In this document: one piece after another, positions 22,764 through 29,506 of the stretch
How the letters are laid out: each line of letters starts with the position of its first letter
Numbering within the stretch: the first letter of the stretch is position 1
Source of the DNA: Mycobacterium aquaticum
GTDB lineage: Bacteria > Actinomycetota > Actinomycetes > Mycobacteriales > Mycobacteriaceae
Length of the DNA: 33,558 nt
NCBI RefSeq assembly: GCF_002086485.1
Contig: NZ_MVHF01000068.1
Location: forward strand, 1 to 33,558
Direction: 5' to 3'
The notes under the pieces: model-generated
What the model was told of the DNA's origin: nothing
What the model saw: only the letters and a program-made list of their open reading frames with translations
The model's database searches: none
Made by a program: the position numbers and the translations under genes

Positions 22764-23642
22764 ATGAGTAAAACCTGGTTTGTCACCGGTTCGTCCCGCG
22801 GCCTCGGCCGCGCCCTGGTTCGTGCGGCCCTGGAGGCAGGTGATCGGGTGGCGGCCACCGCGCGCAGGCCCGAGCAACTCGCCGACCTCGCCGACGAGTT
22901 CGGCGAGCAGATCTATCCGCTCGCGCTCGATGTCACCGACCCGGCCGCCGCTGCTGCGGCGCTGGCCGCGTCCCGCGAGCGGTTCGGCCGCCTCGACGTG
23001 ATCGTCAACAACGCCGGATACGCCAACGTGTCGCCCATCGAGACCGCCGACGACGCGGATTTCCGCGAGCAGTTCGAGACCAACTTCTGGGGCGTCTACA
23101 ACGTCTCAAAGGCGGCCATCCCGATCCTGCGCGCCCAGCAGGGCGGCCTGATCATCCAGTTCTCGTCGATGGGCGGTCGTGTCGGCGGGTCACCTGGGCT
23201 CGCGTCGTACCAGGCGGCAAAGTTCGCGATCGACGGCTTCTCCCGGGTCTTGCAGGTCGAGACTGCTCCGTTCGGCGTGCGAGTGCTGGTGGTCGAACCG
23301 AGCGGGTTCCGCACTGACTGGGCGGGAGCTTCGATGACTGTCCACGAGGTGCCCGACGCCTATGTCGAGACTGTCGGGGCCATGCGCGCCGCTGCGAGCC
23401 ACAGCGGAGCCACTATGGCGGGCGACCCGCAGCGCGCGGCCGAGATCCTGGTGAAAATGACTCGGCGCCAGGACGTTCCGTATCACCTGCCACTCGGCGT
23501 CAACGCCGCGGAAGGCTCGATCGCCCTTGACGAGCAACTGCTCGTCGACGATGGCAAGTGGCGCGCGGTCAGCCGGTCGGCCGATTTCGGCGAGCCCTAT
23601 CCGGTGCCGTTCCCGCCAGAGGGCATGTCGCAAACTGTGTGA
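22764..23642 (+). CDS. Short-chain dehydrogenase/reductase (classical SDR)
   Basis: This 292-residue protein has the cofactor motif 'FVTGSSRGLGRALV' with an Arg-rich loop 'ATARRPEQL' that suggests NADP(H). It also has 'VNNAGYANV', the catalytic Ser in 'IIQFSSMGGRVGG', and Tyr/Lys in 'LASYQAAKFAIDGFSRVL'. The 'GVRVLVVEPSGFRTDW' segment is typical of the subfamily. The substrate is unknown. It is controlled in all likelihood by the divergent TetR. The stop codon TGA is followed by TTCATG, and the same nine bases (TGATTCATG) recur at the start of the HD gene; the two genes are in the same frame with a 15-codon open frame between them. Confidence 0.85.
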   Translation: MSKTWFVTGSSRGLGRALVRAALEAGDRVAATARRPEQLADLADEFGEQIYPLALDVTDPAAAAAALAASRERFGRLDVIVNNAGYANVSPIETADDADFREQFETNFWGVYNVSKAAIPILRAQQGGLIIQFSSMGGRVGGSPGLASYQAAKFAIDGFSRVLQVETAPFGVRVLVVEPSGFRTDWAGASMTVHEVPDAYVETVGAMRAAASHSGATMAGDPQRAAEILVKMTRRQDVPYHLPLGVNAAEGSIALDEQLLVDDGKWRAVSRSADFGEPYPVPFPPEGMSQTV

Positions 23643-23645
23643 TTC

Positions 23646-23693
23646 ATGGCCGAAAGGACACGGCCCGATCGCCGGTCTGCTCCGCAGACTTGA
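23646..23693 (+). CDS. Possible 15-codon mini-ORF between SDR and HD genes
   Basis: The frame ATG ... TGA encodes MAERTRPDRRSAPQT. It starts 3 nt after the SDR stop and ends 3 nt before the HD gene ATG, all in one frame. Both junctions are the identical nonamer TGATTCATG. A perfect hairpin (GTCTGC, loop TCC, GCAGAC; 23675-23689) lies inside it. It may be a reinitiation bridge that couples HD translation to the SDR, or only a chance frame. Confidence 0.3.
   Translation: MAERTRPDRRSAPQT
23675..23689. repeat. Perfect 6-bp inverted repeat upstream of the HD gene
   Basis: GTCTGC TCC GCAGAC can fold as a hairpin with a 3-nt loop ending 7 nt before the HD gene ATG. It would hinder ribosome access, or it may be a weak terminator or operator. 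There is no T-tract. Confidence 0.4.
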
Positions 23694-23696
23694 TTC

Positions 23697-24347
23697 ATGA
23701 CCAATACATCCGTCGAATCCATTGCCGACATCGTCATTCCCGACACCCAGCTGGTGCGGGACGTCACCGAATACATCCGGGATGCGGAAAGTGATCTGCT
23801 GTTCGATCATTCGCGCCGGGTATTCCTGTTCGGTGCGCTGCAGGGCCGCCGCCGCGGGCTGCAGCCCGACCTGGAACTGCTCTACGCCGGCGCGATGTTC
23901 CACGACATCGGGCTTACCGAGCGCTACCGCGACTCCCAGTTGCGGTTCGAGGTCGACGGCGCCAACGCGGCTCGGGAGTTCCTGCTCACGCGTGGTGTCG
24001 ACGAGGCCGACGCGCGAAAGGTGTGGCTGGGCATCGCATTACACACCACGCCGGGCGTGCCCGAGTTCCTGGAACCCGAAATCGCCTTGGTGACAGCAGG
24101 TGTCGAGACCGACGTGCTGGGGATCGGCCGCGACGACCTCTCTGCGGAGGCGCTGGACGCCGTCACCGCCGCACACCCGCGACCCGACTTCAAACGTCAG
24201 ATCCTGCAGGCCTTCACCGACGGCAACAAGCACCGGCCGCGCAGCACATTCGGCAACGTCAACGCCGATGTGCTCGAGCACTACGACCCTTCGTTCGTCC
24301 GTGACGACTTCGTCCAGATCATCCTCGACAACGGCTGGCCGGAGTAG
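23697..24347 (+). CDS. HD-domain phosphohydrolase-like protein
   Basis: About 216 residues. The HD-type metal motif is read as 'FDHSRRVFLFG' (first His), 'LLYAGAMFHDIGL' (His-Asp) and a later 'LGIALHTTPG' (His), with 'HYDPSFVRDDFVQIILDNGWPE' at the end. This matches the cyanamide-hydratase-like/HD family of about 210 residues rather than (p)ppGpp or dGTP hydrolases. The reaction is unknown; cyanamide hydratases and phosphohydrolases share the fold. ATG 23697 is preceded by no Shine-Dalgarno; translation may depend on the SDR upstream. Its 3' end is 8 nt from the convergent UraD-like gene. Confidence 0.75.
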   Translation: MTNTSVESIADIVIPDTQLVRDVTEYIRDAESDLLFDHSRRVFLFGALQGRRRGLQPDLELLYAGAMFHDIGLTERYRDSQLRFEVDGANAAREFLLTRGVDEADARKVWLGIALHTTPGVPEFLEPEIALVTAGVETDVLGIGRDDLSAEALDAVTAAHPRPDFKRQILQAFTDGNKHRPRSTFGNVNADVLEHYDPSFVRDDFVQIILDNGWPE

Positions 24348-24355
24348 TCGCCCGG

Positions 24356-24820
24356 CTACCAGTTGTAGAACCCGCCCTCGGGGCCCAGCATCCGCTCCAG
24401 CCGAGTGCGGTTGATGCGGGCCAGCTCGTTGCGAACCACCTTGCGTTCGGTGTCCACATCGTTGTGCAGGCGGTAGGTGATGCTGTCGAGCACCTCGGTC
24501 GGATCGCAGTTGGGCGTGCACATGACGAACCCGAAACCGAACCGGTCACGATAGCGGACCAAGGCGTCGTCGAACTGCGCAGTCACGTCGGGCAGATCGG
24601 GCCAGCGGCACCCGATCAGCGGGTAGGCCTGTAGCACGGCGTCGATGGAATCCTCGCCCAGGCTGAACAGCAGTTCGTCGGCCTTCTGGAACAGGCTCTC
24701 GTGGTCGGCGTACGGACGCGACCGGGCCAGGTCGGCGGACACCAGCACGCTGTAACAGCATTCGTAGACCGCGTGCACCGCGCGCCGCAACGGCAATGCG
24801 TTGTACGCGTCAAGCCCCAT
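24356..24820 (-). CDS. OHCU decarboxylase (UraD)-like protein lacking the catalytic His
   Basis: About 154 residues with the UraD fold pattern. 'LDAYNALPLRRAVHAVYECCYS' and 'RSRPYADHESLFQKADELLFSLGEDSIDAVLQAYPLIG' match the N-terminal half. 'YRDRFGFGFVMCTPNCDPTEVLDSITYRLHNDVDTERKVVRNELARINRTRLERML' matches the C-terminal half of 2-oxo-4-hydroxy-4-carboxy-5-ureidoimidazoline decarboxylase. In active enzymes the central motif is 'HPRIG' with a catalytic His; here it is 'YPLIG', and the nearby SxxEQ-type Glu region is also changed. So it may do something other than ureide breakdown. No other purine-degradation gene is near. ATG 24820 is preferred; GTG 24838 is an alternative start. A possible SigF-type promoter lies upstream. 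Confidence 0.7.
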   Translation of the reverse strand: MGLDAYNALPLRRAVHAVYECCYSVLVSADLARSRPYADHESLFQKADELLFSLGEDSIDAVLQAYPLIGCRWPDLPDVTAQFDDALVRYRDRFGFGFVMCTPNCDPTEVLDSITYRLHNDVDTERKVVRNELARINRTRLERMLGPEGGFYNW

Positions 24821-24863
24821 GCCCTGATGCATCAACACACGACCATCATCGAAGGCGCAGGGT

Positions 24864-24881
24864 ACGGGGGTATTACCCCGT
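24864..24881. promoter_or_regulatory. Palindrome between ppa and the UraD-like gene; possible SigF-type promoter
   Basis: ACGGGG, a 6-nt loop and CCCCGT form a perfect hairpin just after ppa, without a T-tract. On the minus strand the same site contains GGGTAA, and 17 bp upstream of it is GATTT (complement of 24896-24900), close to the SigF consensus GGTTT-N16/17-GGGTA. Both readings, ppa terminator or promoter of the UraD-like gene, remain open. Confidence 0.4.
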
Positions 24882-24898
24882 GTTACAGGGACGCTAAA

Positions 24899-25387
24899 TC
24901 AGTGGCCCTGCGCCTTGAACCGCTCGATCGACCGCTGCAACTCGGCCTCGGCCTCCTCGCGGCCGGCCCAGTCGGCAGCCTTGACGAATTTGCCCGGCTC
25001 GAGATCCTTGTAGTGCACGAAGAAGTGCTTGATGGCGTCGAGTTCGAACTGCGAAACGTCGCCGACGTCCTGGATGTGGTCCCAGCGCGGATCACCGGCC
25101 GGGACGCACAGCAGCTTGTCGTCGCCGCCTGCCTCGTCGGTCATCTTGAACATCGCGACCGGCCGAGCTTCGACGATGCAGCCGGGGAACACCGATTCGG
25201 TCAGCAGCACCAGCGCGTCCAGCGGGTCGCCGTCCTCGCCGAGGGTGTTCTCGAAGAAGCCGTAGTCGGCGGGGTAACCCATCGGCGTGAAGAGGTAGCG
25301 GTCGAGCTTGACCCGGCCCGTCTCGTGGTCAACTTCGTACTTGTTGCGTGAACCCTTCGGGATCTCGATGACGACGTCGAACTCCAC
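24899..25387 (-). CDS. ppa: Inorganic pyrophosphatase (family I)
   Basis: This 162-residue enzyme hydrolyses pyrophosphate to phosphate in the cytoplasm. It has 'IEIPKGSRNKYEVDHETGRVKLDR', 'YPADYGFFENTLGEDGDPLDALVL' with the acidic metal-binding cluster, and 'HFFVHYKDLEPGKFVKAADW' near the end, nearly identical in style to M. tuberculosis Ppa (Rv3628). GTG 25387 starts the protein, with AGGAG 8 nt upstream. It diverges from the dacB gene across 128 bp. As in M. tuberculosis it sits next to the Rv3627c homolog, which confirms the synteny. Confidence 0.97.
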   Translation of the reverse strand: MEFDVVIEIPKGSRNKYEVDHETGRVKLDRYLFTPMGYPADYGFFENTLGEDGDPLDALVLLTESVFPGCIVEARPVAMFKMTDEAGGDDKLLCVPAGDPRWDHIQDVGDVSQFELDAIKHFFVHYKDLEPGKFVKAADWAGREEAEAELQRSIERFKAQGH

Positions 25388-25515
25388 CGTCGTGGCTCCT
25401 TCGCATCTGCGGTTGAGGCTTGGGTCGTCGGGCGACGACGCGGGTCAACCCTAATCCAGCGATAGGCTGGCGCAGCGGGGTGCCTGGTCCCCGTCGATGA
25501 ATGAGCAGGAGAACT

Positions 25516-26904
25516 ATGCGGCCCACTCGGTGGCGGCGTTCCACCCACGTGGCGGTGGGCGTCGTGGTTCTGGCGCTGGTTGCCGCCGTGGTTGCTGTCG
25601 CTGCCATCCTGACGGGGCGGCAATCCAGCGATGCCGCGGCGGCCAAACCTGCCCCGCCGGCGGCCACCGCCAGCCCCGAGATCACCCCGGTCGACATGTC
25701 GGCGCCGACCCCCACCGTCGGTGGGCTGGCCGCCGCGTTGGCGCCCGCCCTGGCCAACCCCGACCTCGGCGAGATCACCGGCCGCGTGACGGACGCCGCC
25801 ACGGGGGCGCAGCTGTGGGAGCAGGATGCCGACACCCCGATGCAACCCGCGTCGGTCAACAAGGTGCTCACCACGGCAGCGGCGCTGCTCACGCTCGACC
25901 GTGGGGCGCGGCTGACCACCACCGTCGTGGCCTCCGACCAACAGCCCGGTCTGGTGGTGCTCAAAGGCGGCGGCGACACCACGCTGTCCGACGCCCCGGC
26001 CGGTACCGACACCTGGTACAAGGGCGCTGCCCGGATCAGCGACCTGGCCGATCAGATCCGGCAGAGCGGGGTGCGGGTCACTGCGGTCGCGGTGGACACC
26101 AGTGCCTACACGGGGCCGACGATGGCTCCGGGCTGGGATCCCTCCGATATCGGCGGCGGCGACATCGCGCCGATGGAACCCGTGATGCTCGACTGCGGTC
26201 GCATCCAGCCGGCCACCGTCGATTCCCGACGCACCACCACCCCGGCTCTGGAGGCAGGCAAGGCGCTGGCCGTCGCACTCAAGGTCGATCCCTCCACCGT
26301 GACGGTGTCGGCAACCCGGCTCGCGCAGTTCGGCGGCAGGCAGATCGCGCAGGTGCAGTCGGCCCCGCTGATCGAGCGGCTGCGCCAGATGATGAACGAG
26401 TCGGACAACGTGATGGCCGAATCCATCGCGCGCGAGGTCGCCGAGCAGCTGAATCACTCGCAGAGCTTCGACGGCGGCGTCCAATCCGTGCTCGGGCAGC
26501 TGCAGAGTGTCGGCATCGACACCAGCGGCGCCAAGCTCGTCGACTCCAGCGGATTGTCGGTGTTCGACCGGCTGACCGCGAGGACACTCGACGGCGTGGT
26601 CACCGCGGCCTCGGGCACCACCGAACCCAAGCTGCGTCCACTGGTCGACCTCCTCCCGGTGGCCGGTGGCAGCGGCACGCTGTCCAACCGCTACCTCGAC
26701 ACCGAATCCGGCCGGGCGGCAGCCGGTTGGCTGCGGGCCAAGACCGGTTCACTGACCGGCACCAACGCTCTGGCCGGGATCGTCACCGACGCCAGCGGCC
26801 GGGTGCTGACGTTCGCACTGCTGTCCAACAACGCCGGAGCGACCGGCCGCACGGCCATCGACGCGGTGGCGGCCGTGCTGCGCTCATGCGGGTGCGGCGC
26901 ATGA
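25516..26904 (+). CDS. dacB: D-alanyl-D-alanine carboxypeptidase, PBP4/DacB type (Rv3627c-like)
   Basis: About 462 residues. An N-terminal signal anchor (about residues 12-33) and a Pro/Ala-rich linker lead to a class C penicillin-binding domain (peptidase family S13). The three motifs are present: S113-V-N-K116 in 'QPASVNKVL', S296-D-N in 'NESDNVMAE', and K409-T-G in 'AKTGSLTGT'. It acts outside the membrane on peptidoglycan stem peptides, trimming D-Ala or cutting cross-links. ATG 25516 is preferred because AGGAG lies just upstream; ATG 25501 is 5 codons earlier. The stop overlaps the next ATG (ATGA, 26901-26904). Homolog of Rv3627c. Confidence 0.92.
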   Translation: MRPTRWRRSTHVAVGVVVLALVAAVVAVAAILTGRQSSDAAAAKPAPPAATASPEITPVDMSAPTPTVGGLAAALAPALANPDLGEITGRVTDAATGAQLWEQDADTPMQPASVNKVLTTAAALLTLDRGARLTTTVVASDQQPGLVVLKGGGDTTLSDAPAGTDTWYKGAARISDLADQIRQSGVRVTAVAVDTSAYTGPTMAPGWDPSDIGGGDIAPMEPVMLDCGRIQPATVDSRRTTTPALEAGKALAVALKVDPSTVTVSATRLAQFGGRQIAQVQSAPLIERLRQMMNESDNVMAESIAREVAEQLNHSQSFDGGVQSVLGQLQSVGIDTSGAKLVDSSGLSVFDRLTARTLDGVVTAASGTTEPKLRPLVDLLPVAGGSGTLSNRYLDTESGRAAAGWLRAKTGSLTGTNALAGIVTDASGRVLTFALLSNNAGATGRTAIDAVAAVLRSCGCGA

Positions 26905-27956
26905 GCCGCCCCTCCGCGCTGACCGCTGGCCGTGCCGTCGACTGGGAGTTCGCCGCGACGGTCGGCGCCAAGCTGGCCCGGCCGGCCCCGGCGTTCACCG
27001 ATTACACGCGCAAGATCGCGATCGACCAGCTCTACGAGAGCGCTCGGGCCGCCGAGATGCCGGTGCGCGAGGTGACGGGACTCAACGAAGGTGCGGAGGT
27101 ACCGGAGGCCCGCGTCGTCGACCGTCCCGACTGGATCCGGGCGGCCACCCGTTCGATGCGGGTGATGACGGGCGGCGCCGATGACAGTGAACACAAGCCT
27201 GGGTTCATCACGGGGCGGGTCACCGGCGCGCAGACCGGCGCGGTGCTGGCGTTCATCTCGTCGGGCATTCTCGGCCAGTACGACCCGTTCGCTCCCGATG
27301 GCGGTGAACTGCTGCTGGTGTACCCCAACGTGATCGCCGTGGAACGCGAATTGCGGGTCACCCCAGCGGATTTCCGGCTGTGGGTGTGCCTGCATGAGGT
27401 CACGCACCGCGTGCAGTTCCGGGCCAACCCGTGGCTGGCCACGCACATGTCCGAGGCATTGGCCGTGCTGACCCAGGATGCCGGCGACGACGTCGCCGCG
27501 GTCGCGGGACGGCTGGCCACCTACGTCCGCAACCAACGCAACGGCGTTGCGCCCGAACCGGGTTCGACGGGCGTGCTCGGCCTCGTGCGGGCCGTACAGG
27601 CCGAACCGCAGCGCAAGGCGCTCGACCAGTTGCTGGTGCTCGGCACGCTGCTGGAGGGCCATGCCGACCACGTCATGGACGCCGTCGGACCGGCGGTGGT
27701 GCCGTCGGTCAACATCATCCGGCGCCGGTTCGACGAGCGCAGACAACGCAAACAGCCGCCCGTGCAGCGGTTGGTGCGGGCGCTGCTCGGTTTCGACGCC
27801 AAGCTCAGCCAGTACACGCGCGGCAAGGCCTTCGTCGACCATGTGGTGGCCGCGGTCGGTATGGCCCGGTTCAACACCGTCTGGTCGAACGCTGAAACCT
27901 TGCCGATGCCAACAGAAATCGACGAACCGCAGCGATGGATCGATCGGGTGCTGTAG
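26901..27956 (+). CDS. Zinc-dependent metalloprotease-like protein, Rv3626c-like
   Basis: About 351 residues of the conserved actinobacterial family sometimes labelled 'F420 biosynthesis associated'. The zinc motif is H165-E-V-T-H169 in 'LWVCLHEVTHRVQF'. A further His/Asp cluster 'LGTLLEGHADHVMDAVGP' may supply the third ligand. 'LLVYPNVIAVEREL' precedes the motif. No signal peptide is seen. The function is not established; the genetic neighbours (dacB before, tilS after) are constant in mycobacteria. ATG 26901 is chosen because of its ATGA overlap with dacB; an in-frame ATG at 26886 is less likely. The gene overlaps tilS by 22 bp. Confidence 0.85.
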   Translation: MSRPSALTAGRAVDWEFAATVGAKLARPAPAFTDYTRKIAIDQLYESARAAEMPVREVTGLNEGAEVPEARVVDRPDWIRAATRSMRVMTGGADDSEHKPGFITGRVTGAQTGAVLAFISSGILGQYDPFAPDGGELLLVYPNVIAVERELRVTPADFRLWVCLHEVTHRVQFRANPWLATHMSEALAVLTQDAGDDVAAVAGRLATYVRNQRNGVAPEPGSTGVLGLVRAVQAEPQRKALDQLLVLGTLLEGHADHVMDAVGPAVVPSVNIIRRRFDERRQRKQPPVQRLVRALLGFDAKLSQYTRGKAFVDHVVAAVGMARFNTVWSNAETLPMPTEIDEPQRWIDRVL

Positions 27957-28894
27957 CTGCGCTGCGGCGTGCGGTGGCGACGGTCGGTGCGCAGATCGAC
28001 GGCGACCACTGGTGTGTTGCGCTCTCCGGTGGACCGGACTCGTTGGCGCTCACCGCGATTGCGGTGGCGCAGCGGCCAACGACCGCGCTGATCGTCGACC
28101 ACGGCCTGCAGGCCGGTTCCCGCGAAGTGGCCGAGGCCGCGCGCGAACAAGCAGTGCAATTGGGTTGTGTTGCAGCGCAGGTGCTTTCGGTCAACGTGGG
28201 CGCTGCGGGTGGACCCGAGGCGGCAGCCAGGACCGCGCGCTACGCGGCGCTCGATGCCGCCCGCGCCGATGCGCCGGTGCTGCTCGGCCACACTCTCGAC
28301 GATCAAGCAGAGACGGTGCTGCTGGGGCTGGGCCGGGGATCGGGGCCACGGTCGATCGCCGGGATGCGGCCACACGATCCGCCGTGGCATCGGCCGCTGC
28401 TGGAGGTTCGCCGCGCGCTGACCCACGCGGCATGCGACGAACTCGGGCTCACGCCGTGGCGCGACCCGCACAACACCGATGCGCGGTTCACGCGGTCGCG
28501 GTTGCGCCACGAGGTCATGCCGGTTCTCGAGGATGTGCTGGGCGGGGGAGTGGCCGAAGCGCTCGGCCGGACGGCCCGCGCGTTGCGCGAAGACTCCGAC
28601 GCGCTCGACGAACTGTCCCGGCACGCCCTCGACGACGCGGCCACCGGCGACGGCGGCCTAGACACCGCCCGGCTGGCAGCGCTGCCCGACGCGCTGCGCC
28701 GCCGGGTCATCCGAGGATGGCTCATGTCAGGCGGGGCCAGCGGGCTCACCGACACCCAGATCCGCGCGGCGAACCGGTTGGTCACGGCGTGGCGCGGGCA
28801 GGGTGGTGTGGCTGTGGGCTCGGCGTTGCGCCGTCAAAGGTTGATCGCCGGCCGCCACGGCGGGGTGCTGAGGCTCCACATCGAACCCGTGTAG
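27935..28894 (+). CDS. tilS: tRNA(Ile) lysidine synthetase
   Basis: About 319 residues. The PP-loop 'ALSGGPDSLALT' (SGGPDS at 31-36) binds ATP. 'TALIVDHGLQ', 'LLGHTLDDQAETVLLGLGRGSG' and 'WRDPHNTDARFTRSRLRHEVMPVL' are characteristic of TilS. The enzyme attaches lysine to cytidine 34 of tRNA-Ile(CAU), so AUA is read correctly. The C-terminal domain found in E. coli TilS is missing, as is usual for the short actinobacterial form. The start overlaps the metalloprotease gene by 22 bp, so translation is coupled. It is followed by hpt, as in M. tuberculosis. Confidence 0.95.
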   Translation: MDRSGAVAALRRAVATVGAQIDGDHWCVALSGGPDSLALTAIAVAQRPTTALIVDHGLQAGSREVAEAAREQAVQLGCVAAQVLSVNVGAAGGPEAAARTARYAALDAARADAPVLLGHTLDDQAETVLLGLGRGSGPRSIAGMRPHDPPWHRPLLEVRRALTHAACDELGLTPWRDPHNTDARFTRSRLRHEVMPVLEDVLGGGVAEALGRTARALREDSDALDELSRHALDDAATGDGGLDTARLAALPDALRRRVIRGWLMSGGASGLTDTQIRAANRLVTAWRGQGGVAVGSALRRQRLIAGRHGGVLRLHIEPV

Positions 28895-28895
28895 C

Positions 28896-28901
28896 TAGGC
28901 T
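28896..28901 (+). promoter_or_regulatory. -10 box of hpt (leaderless)
   Basis: TAGGCT lies 7 nt upstream of the hpt GTG (28909), directly after the tilS stop, and no Shine-Dalgarno is visible. hpt can therefore be transcribed on its own as a leaderless mRNA in addition to read-through from tilS. Confidence 0.45.
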
Positions 28902-28908
28902 GTTCCCC

Positions 28909-29487
28909 GTGGCCGTCGACTCTGCCGAACTGTATGCAGGAGACATCAAATCGGTGCTGTTGTCCGAGGAGCAGATCCGGACCCGCACTGCCGAACTGGC
29001 CGAGATGATCGCCGAGGAGTATCGCGACAACCTGGGCAGCGACGACCTGCTGCTGGTGACGGTGCTCAAGGGCGCGGTCATGTTCGTCACCGATCTGGCC
29101 CGCTCCATCCCGCTGCCCACCCAGCTGGAGTTCATGGCGGTCAGCTCGTACGGCTCGTCCACCTCGTCGTCGGGTGTGGTGCGCATCCTCAAGGACCTCG
29201 ACCGCGACATCAACGATCGTGACGTGCTGATCGTCGAGGACATCATCGACTCCGGGCTCACGCTGTCATGGCTGCTGCGCAACCTGGCCACGCGCCATCC
29301 GCGCTCGCTGCGGGTGTGCACGCTGCTGCGCAAACCTGAAGCCGTCAAGACCGAGCTCGACGTCGCCTATGTGGGCTTCGACATTCCCAACGAGTTCGTC
29401 GTCGGGTACGGGCTGGACTTCGCCGAGCGCTACCGTGACCTGCCCTATATCGGCACCCTCGAACCGAAGGTGTACGAGCAGACCTAA
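28909..29487 (+). CDS. hpt: Hypoxanthine-guanine phosphoribosyltransferase
   Basis: About 192 residues. 'VTVLKGAVMFVTDLARSI', 'FMAVSSYGSSTSSSG' and the PRPP-binding 'DVLIVEDIIDSGLTL' with two acidic residues are the HGPRT signatures; 'PEAVKTELDVAYVGFDIPNEFVVGYGLDFAERYRDLPYIG' is the conserved C-terminal half. It salvages hypoxanthine and guanine to IMP and GMP. The GTG at 28909 is chosen because the longer frame would run through tilS. It has its own leaderless-type promoter. In M. tuberculosis it is Rv3624c in the same neighbourhood; here a molybdopterin oxidoreductase follows after 19 nt. Confidence 0.96.
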   Translation: MAVDSAELYAGDIKSVLLSEEQIRTRTAELAEMIAEEYRDNLGSDDLLLVTVLKGAVMFVTDLARSIPLPTQLEFMAVSSYGSSTSSSGVVRILKDLDRDINDRDVLIVEDIIDSGLTLSWLLRNLATRHPRSLRVCTLLRKPEAVKTELDVAYVGFDIPNEFVVGYGLDFAERYRDLPYIGTLEPKVYEQT

Positions 29488-29506
29488 CCGGCGCAGAATC
29501 GCACGC

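Noticed and set aside
23640..23642. Selenocysteine or programmed read-through at the SDR TGA
   Set aside because: The SDR is complete at this stop and no selenocysteine insertion element is evident; it is kept only as a low-probability option in the mini-ORF finding.
24864..24881. Classical intrinsic terminator of ppa
   Set aside because: The hairpin lacks a T-tract on the minus strand and overlaps a promoter-like motif, so it was not called a terminator.
25497..26900. Long upstream extension of the metalloprotease frame
   Set aside because: It runs out of frame through dacB and is repeat-like in composition; the ATGA overlap at 26901 gives the real start.
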